Assembly: GCF_030035675.1 (NCBI RefSeq)
Contig: NC_084483.1
Location: forward strand, 150,144,925 to 150,208,924
DNA: 64,000 nt
From: Rhineura floridana
Taxonomy: Eukaryota; Chordata; Lepidosauria; Squamata; Rhineuridae
Direction: 5' to 3'
This document shows, piece by piece, positions 61,445-64,000 of the stretch. The translations under genes were made by a program, and so were the position numbers. The notes under the pieces are model-generated. The model searched no databases. It was not told where the DNA came from and saw only the letters and a program-made list of their open reading frames with translations. Each line of letters opens with the position of its first letter. Within the stretch, counting starts at the first letter, position 1.

Positions 61445-62008
61445 CTACCTGCCACCAGTTGCGGGGGAGCGAACAAACGCCCCCCTCTCAACCCACTAGC
61501 GGAGGATACACGAAACCAGGGCCCGGTTGAAGATGAAACGAGAAGGACCCGGATGTAATGAAACTAAGGCAACCCTATTCAAGTTATGGGCCATCCCAGT
61601 CAAGTGGAGGACGTGGAGATTTAGCAATTCTCGCGATGTTTCATGACAGATGTTCTGATCATTACGCCATCTTGGTTGCTCTGGACAAGACAGTTCAATA
61701 AAGGACACATGAAACAGCAGGCCGTGAAAGATAAACAGGGACGAATGGAAAATTCCAAGGTGTAGTATATTAGGTCAACATGTATTCAGCTGTACGGCAA
61801 GTCGATACAAAAGGTGTTCTTGACGCCACACACAACACGGTAGCTGAAAGCGACGAAGGTGTTTTCTTTGCGGCAATGGATGTAGTTGTGCCATAGGAAG
61901 GCCTCTATCACGTGGTACACGAAGCTTTATCCCTCCCACCTCCTCCTAAAAACAAACGTCGACGGCGCTTGCTGGCAACTGCTTTTTCTGCAGGACGTTG
62001 ACTGGAAG
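61445..62008. promoter_or_regulatory. Divergent YIPF3/POLR1C promoter region
   Basis: Only 564 bp separate the two start codons, which point away from each other. The interval holds TCTCGCGA at 61629-61636 (the CGCG element of housekeeping promoters), a GCCATCTTGG YY1-type site at 61666-61675, and AAGATGGCGGC across the POLR1C ATG (62006-62016). No TATA box was noticed. Motif roles are known from vertebrate promoters; activity here is inferred. Confidence 0.7.
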
Positions 62009-62077
62009 ATGGCGGCGTCTAGTAGCGTGGAAGAGATGCGGAGCCGGGTGGTTCTGGACGAATTTGGGATTCGCAAC
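62009..62077 (+). CDS. POLR1C: POLR1C coding exon 1
   Basis: 23 codons from the ATG to donor aac|gtaagt. The frame is also open upstream, but homology and the Kozak context decide the start. Confidence 0.95.
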
Positions 62078-63018
62078 GTAAGTAACAGAACGGAAAAGTT
62101 GGCAGAGAAATAGAGACATCTGGTCGCGAAGTGGATGCTGCTAACGGGTTGAGTGCGACGCTTCATGAGGATTGGAAGGGTTACTCAGGTAGAGACACGT
62201 GTGTGTAATAAATGTAGCTCTCGTTAATTCATGCACACGCATTTATTTTAAAAAATGTTACATCCCGCCTTTTCGTCTGCTGATGTTCAATAAAAATAAA
62301 AATCCAACACAGAAATCATGCTAAAATGCTGTACTAATGCAGAAAACTATCAGACAGTATCTGCTGACCTGCGTATATGAAGTGGTCCCAGGCTATGGTC
62401 TGAAGGCACATGAGGCCAGTAGCCTGCTGAAACTAAGCAGGTCAGGTCTGGTCAGTGCCTGGTTGGGAGGCCGCCTGGGAACCATATGTAAGCCGCCTTG
62501 GGTTTCTATCTTGGAAAGAAAGGTGAGGTATAAATATAATAATAAATAATAATAAATAAGTGGCTTCATTTTAAAATAAAAAAGTGTTAGAGATGAAGTT
62601 TTTATGAAAGTTCTTCTCAGAGGTGCTTGGCTGTTTTGTCTGTTTCCTGCATGCAAGTAGACTTCTTGAGGCAGCCAGTTTACTAATATGACCATGTGAA
62701 TTCTGCCCCCTCCCCCTGTATTCTAGGTACCTGTGTACATCATTACACACTTTAATCCTTCTGAAAGTACCTTAGGCTGAGGTAGACCTTGTTCTACTGA
62801 GCTCAGTATTGTCTAATGTGACTGGCAGCAGCCCTCCATTGTTTCAGAAAAGAGTCTTTCCTGTCTCTACCTGGGGATTAGACCTGGAACCTTGTGCATG
62901 TAAAGCACATGCTCTGACACTGAGCTACAGCCTCTTCTTTTAACAGGTCCACACAACAGACTTTCCTGGGAATTACTCTGGATGTGATGATGCCTGGGAC
63001 AAGGAGAAGTTTAAAAAG
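62009..63018 (+). CDS. POLR1C: POLR1C, RNA polymerase I and III subunit RPAC1 (first two coding exons)
   Basis: Exon 1 (62009-62077) encodes [20 protein letters not shown] then IRN. Exon 2 (62947-63018) encodes [20 protein letters not shown] then KFKK, ending at donor aag|gtcaga. Both are near-identical to the human N-terminus (47 of about 346 residues). The protein (AC40) is the alpha-like subunit that pairs with POLR1D to start assembly of RNA polymerases I and III in the nucleus. The ATG has a good Kozak context (A at -3, G at +4) and overlaps a YY1-type site. The next exon, expected to start near NFRVDVVHMDENS, is not in the last kilobase, so the gene runs out of the window. Confidence 0.97.
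62385..62566 (+). mobile_element. 5S rRNA-derived SINE in POLR1C intron 1
   Basis: The head agcctgctgaaactaagcag, then gtcaggtctggtcagtgcct and gggaggccgcctgggaacc, follows the 5S rRNA internal promoter region. The tail gtaagccgccttgggtttct and an AT-rich end resemble L2-type 3' ends. This is the SINE3 type. Confidence 0.8.
62756..62937 (-). mobile_element. tRNA-derived SINE with CR1-like tail, in POLR1C intron 1
   Basis: Reverse-oriented copy of the family at 57843. The minus strand reads ggctgtagctcagtgtcaga, the A-box end, and continues to a decayed tail. It ends only 9 bp before the POLR1C exon 2 acceptor. Confidence 0.8.
62947..63018 (+). CDS. POLR1C: POLR1C coding exon 2
   Basis: Acceptor ttttaacag, 24 codons, donor aag|gtcaga. 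Cys replaces the Tyr I recall in human at NYSG(Y/C)DD. Confidence 0.95.
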
Positions 63019-63106
63019 GTCAGAATTTTGGTGCTTAAGTAAATTACGTGGAGTACTTCTTCCTATTGGGCATCCTGAGATCAAAGGCTGGTGGCTTCCT
63101 TTAGGC

Positions 63107-63241
63107 CAGGAATGGGAATTTGGCCCTCCAGATGTTGTTTGACTCCAACTCTCATCATTCCCAGCCAGTATGGCCAATAGTCAGGGGTGATGGCAGTTAC
63201 AACCCAGTTGCATCTGGAGGGCCACAGGTTCCCCATCACTG
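63107..63241. mobile_element. hAT-like MITE in POLR1C intron 2
   Basis: Ends caggaatgggaatttggccc and gccacaggttccccatcact are inverted. Flanks ctttaggc / ttttagac match at 6 of 8 positions, a decayed target duplication. Confidence 0.8.
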
Positions 63242-63309
63242 TTTTAGACTTTTGAGTTTACAGCTGTCCTTGATAGCAACCAATAGGGTTGTAGAATGAC
63301 CTGGCTTTC

Positions 63310-63400
63310 TAGGTTAGCCATCTCAAACCTGATACCAACCAGATGTTTTGGACCACAAATCCCATCAGCCTCAGCCAGCAAGGCCAGTGGTTGGAGATGA
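63310..63400. mobile_element. hAT-like MITE, left half
   Basis: agatgttttggaccacaaat and cccatcagcctcagccagca are the family's left half; the right end is absent. Confidence 0.55.
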
Positions 63401-64000
63401 TCTGTGGATTTGTTCAGGCAGTAGCACTTTTCACACAGTTCAGAAATGCTATTGGTTTAGTGGTACACTAGACTGGGCCTTTTGCTCTCTACAACAAATG
63501 TGTGTATTTGGTGTCCTTTACCTCAGGTAGGCAGACATCAGTCTAGCAGAATCTAATTTTAGTGTTTTAGTAGAACCCCAAGACCTGCAAGCTGTTTGTA
63601 GTATCACAACAGAATGGATCTCACAGTCCTTCCAAACACAAATACATTCCTGGTTACCATAAGCTTTCTTGATTTCAGGTATATCATTTAGTGCAGAGGA
63701 GGGATTATTCTGAGGAAGGATTATAACACTGGGTGTCAGAAATCCTTGTTTATCTACTGCTAATTACTCAGAGATCAGCTATTCAATCTAGATCTACCTT
63801 CTGCCTACCCTTGCTATTCAAAATCTTGTTTCTGCAATCTTACACCCACATGAAGACTATACTGTAAACTGTTGGTGCTCAATTTGATGTGGTAGCCTGA
63901 ACATCTAATTTTTCTCCATGGTATAGGCTGATCAAATGGGCCTGGGTTGTGAGGATCATTTGTCACATTTAAATGGCATAATATAAGGCATTTTTATGCC

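Overview
The window is nuclear DNA of a squamate reptile, most likely a lizard. Four multi-exon vertebrate genes lie in the order and orientation of human 6p21.1: TJAP1(+), LRRC73(-), YIPF3(-) and POLR1C(+). The sequence between and inside them is crowded with squamate-type repeats: CR1, L2, L1 and BovB LINEs, BovB-tailed, CR1-tailed and 5S-derived SINEs, a Tc1-like transposon and many short hAT-type MITEs. Genes were assigned by recognising the encoded proteins and reading splice sites by eye. No database search was run.

Layout. About 1-9,590: 3' part of TJAP1 (three coding exons, stop at 6915, long 3' UTR). 9,590-12,922: intergenic, with MITEs. 12,923-33,301: LRRC73 on the minus strand, six coding exons giving a complete 303-residue reading frame. 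Its introns hold a Tc1-like element with an IR/DR layout (14.0-15.6 kb) and a nested LINE cluster (21.2-29.6 kb). In that cluster an ORF1-only L1-type element sits inside a CR1, beside a young L2 that interrupts an older L2. 33.9-34.65 kb: CpG island at the LRRC73 5' end. 34.9-43.6 kb: gene-free, with SINEs, a rearranged BovB, an L2 inverted duplication and an 82-bp perfect inverted repeat. 44,689-61,444: YIPF3 on the minus strand, nine coding exons giving a complete 344-residue frame; a 2.8-kb CR1 lies antisense in intron 6. 61,445-62,008: divergent YIPF3/POLR1C promoter. 62,009 to the end: the first two coding exons of POLR1C, which continues beyond the window.

The four genes do not form a pathway: TJAP1 is a junction/Golgi coiled-coil protein, LRRC73 a leucine-rich-repeat protein of unclear role, YIPF3 a Golgi membrane protein and POLR1C the subunit shared by RNA polymerases I and III. 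What links them is conserved synteny and, for YIPF3 and POLR1C, a shared promoter region. I found no retrovirus or other LTR element and no clearly new biological system. The most unusual items are the ORF1-only L1-type element, the perfect inverted repeat at 40.7/41.2 kb, the nearly open L2 frame and the L2 foldback.
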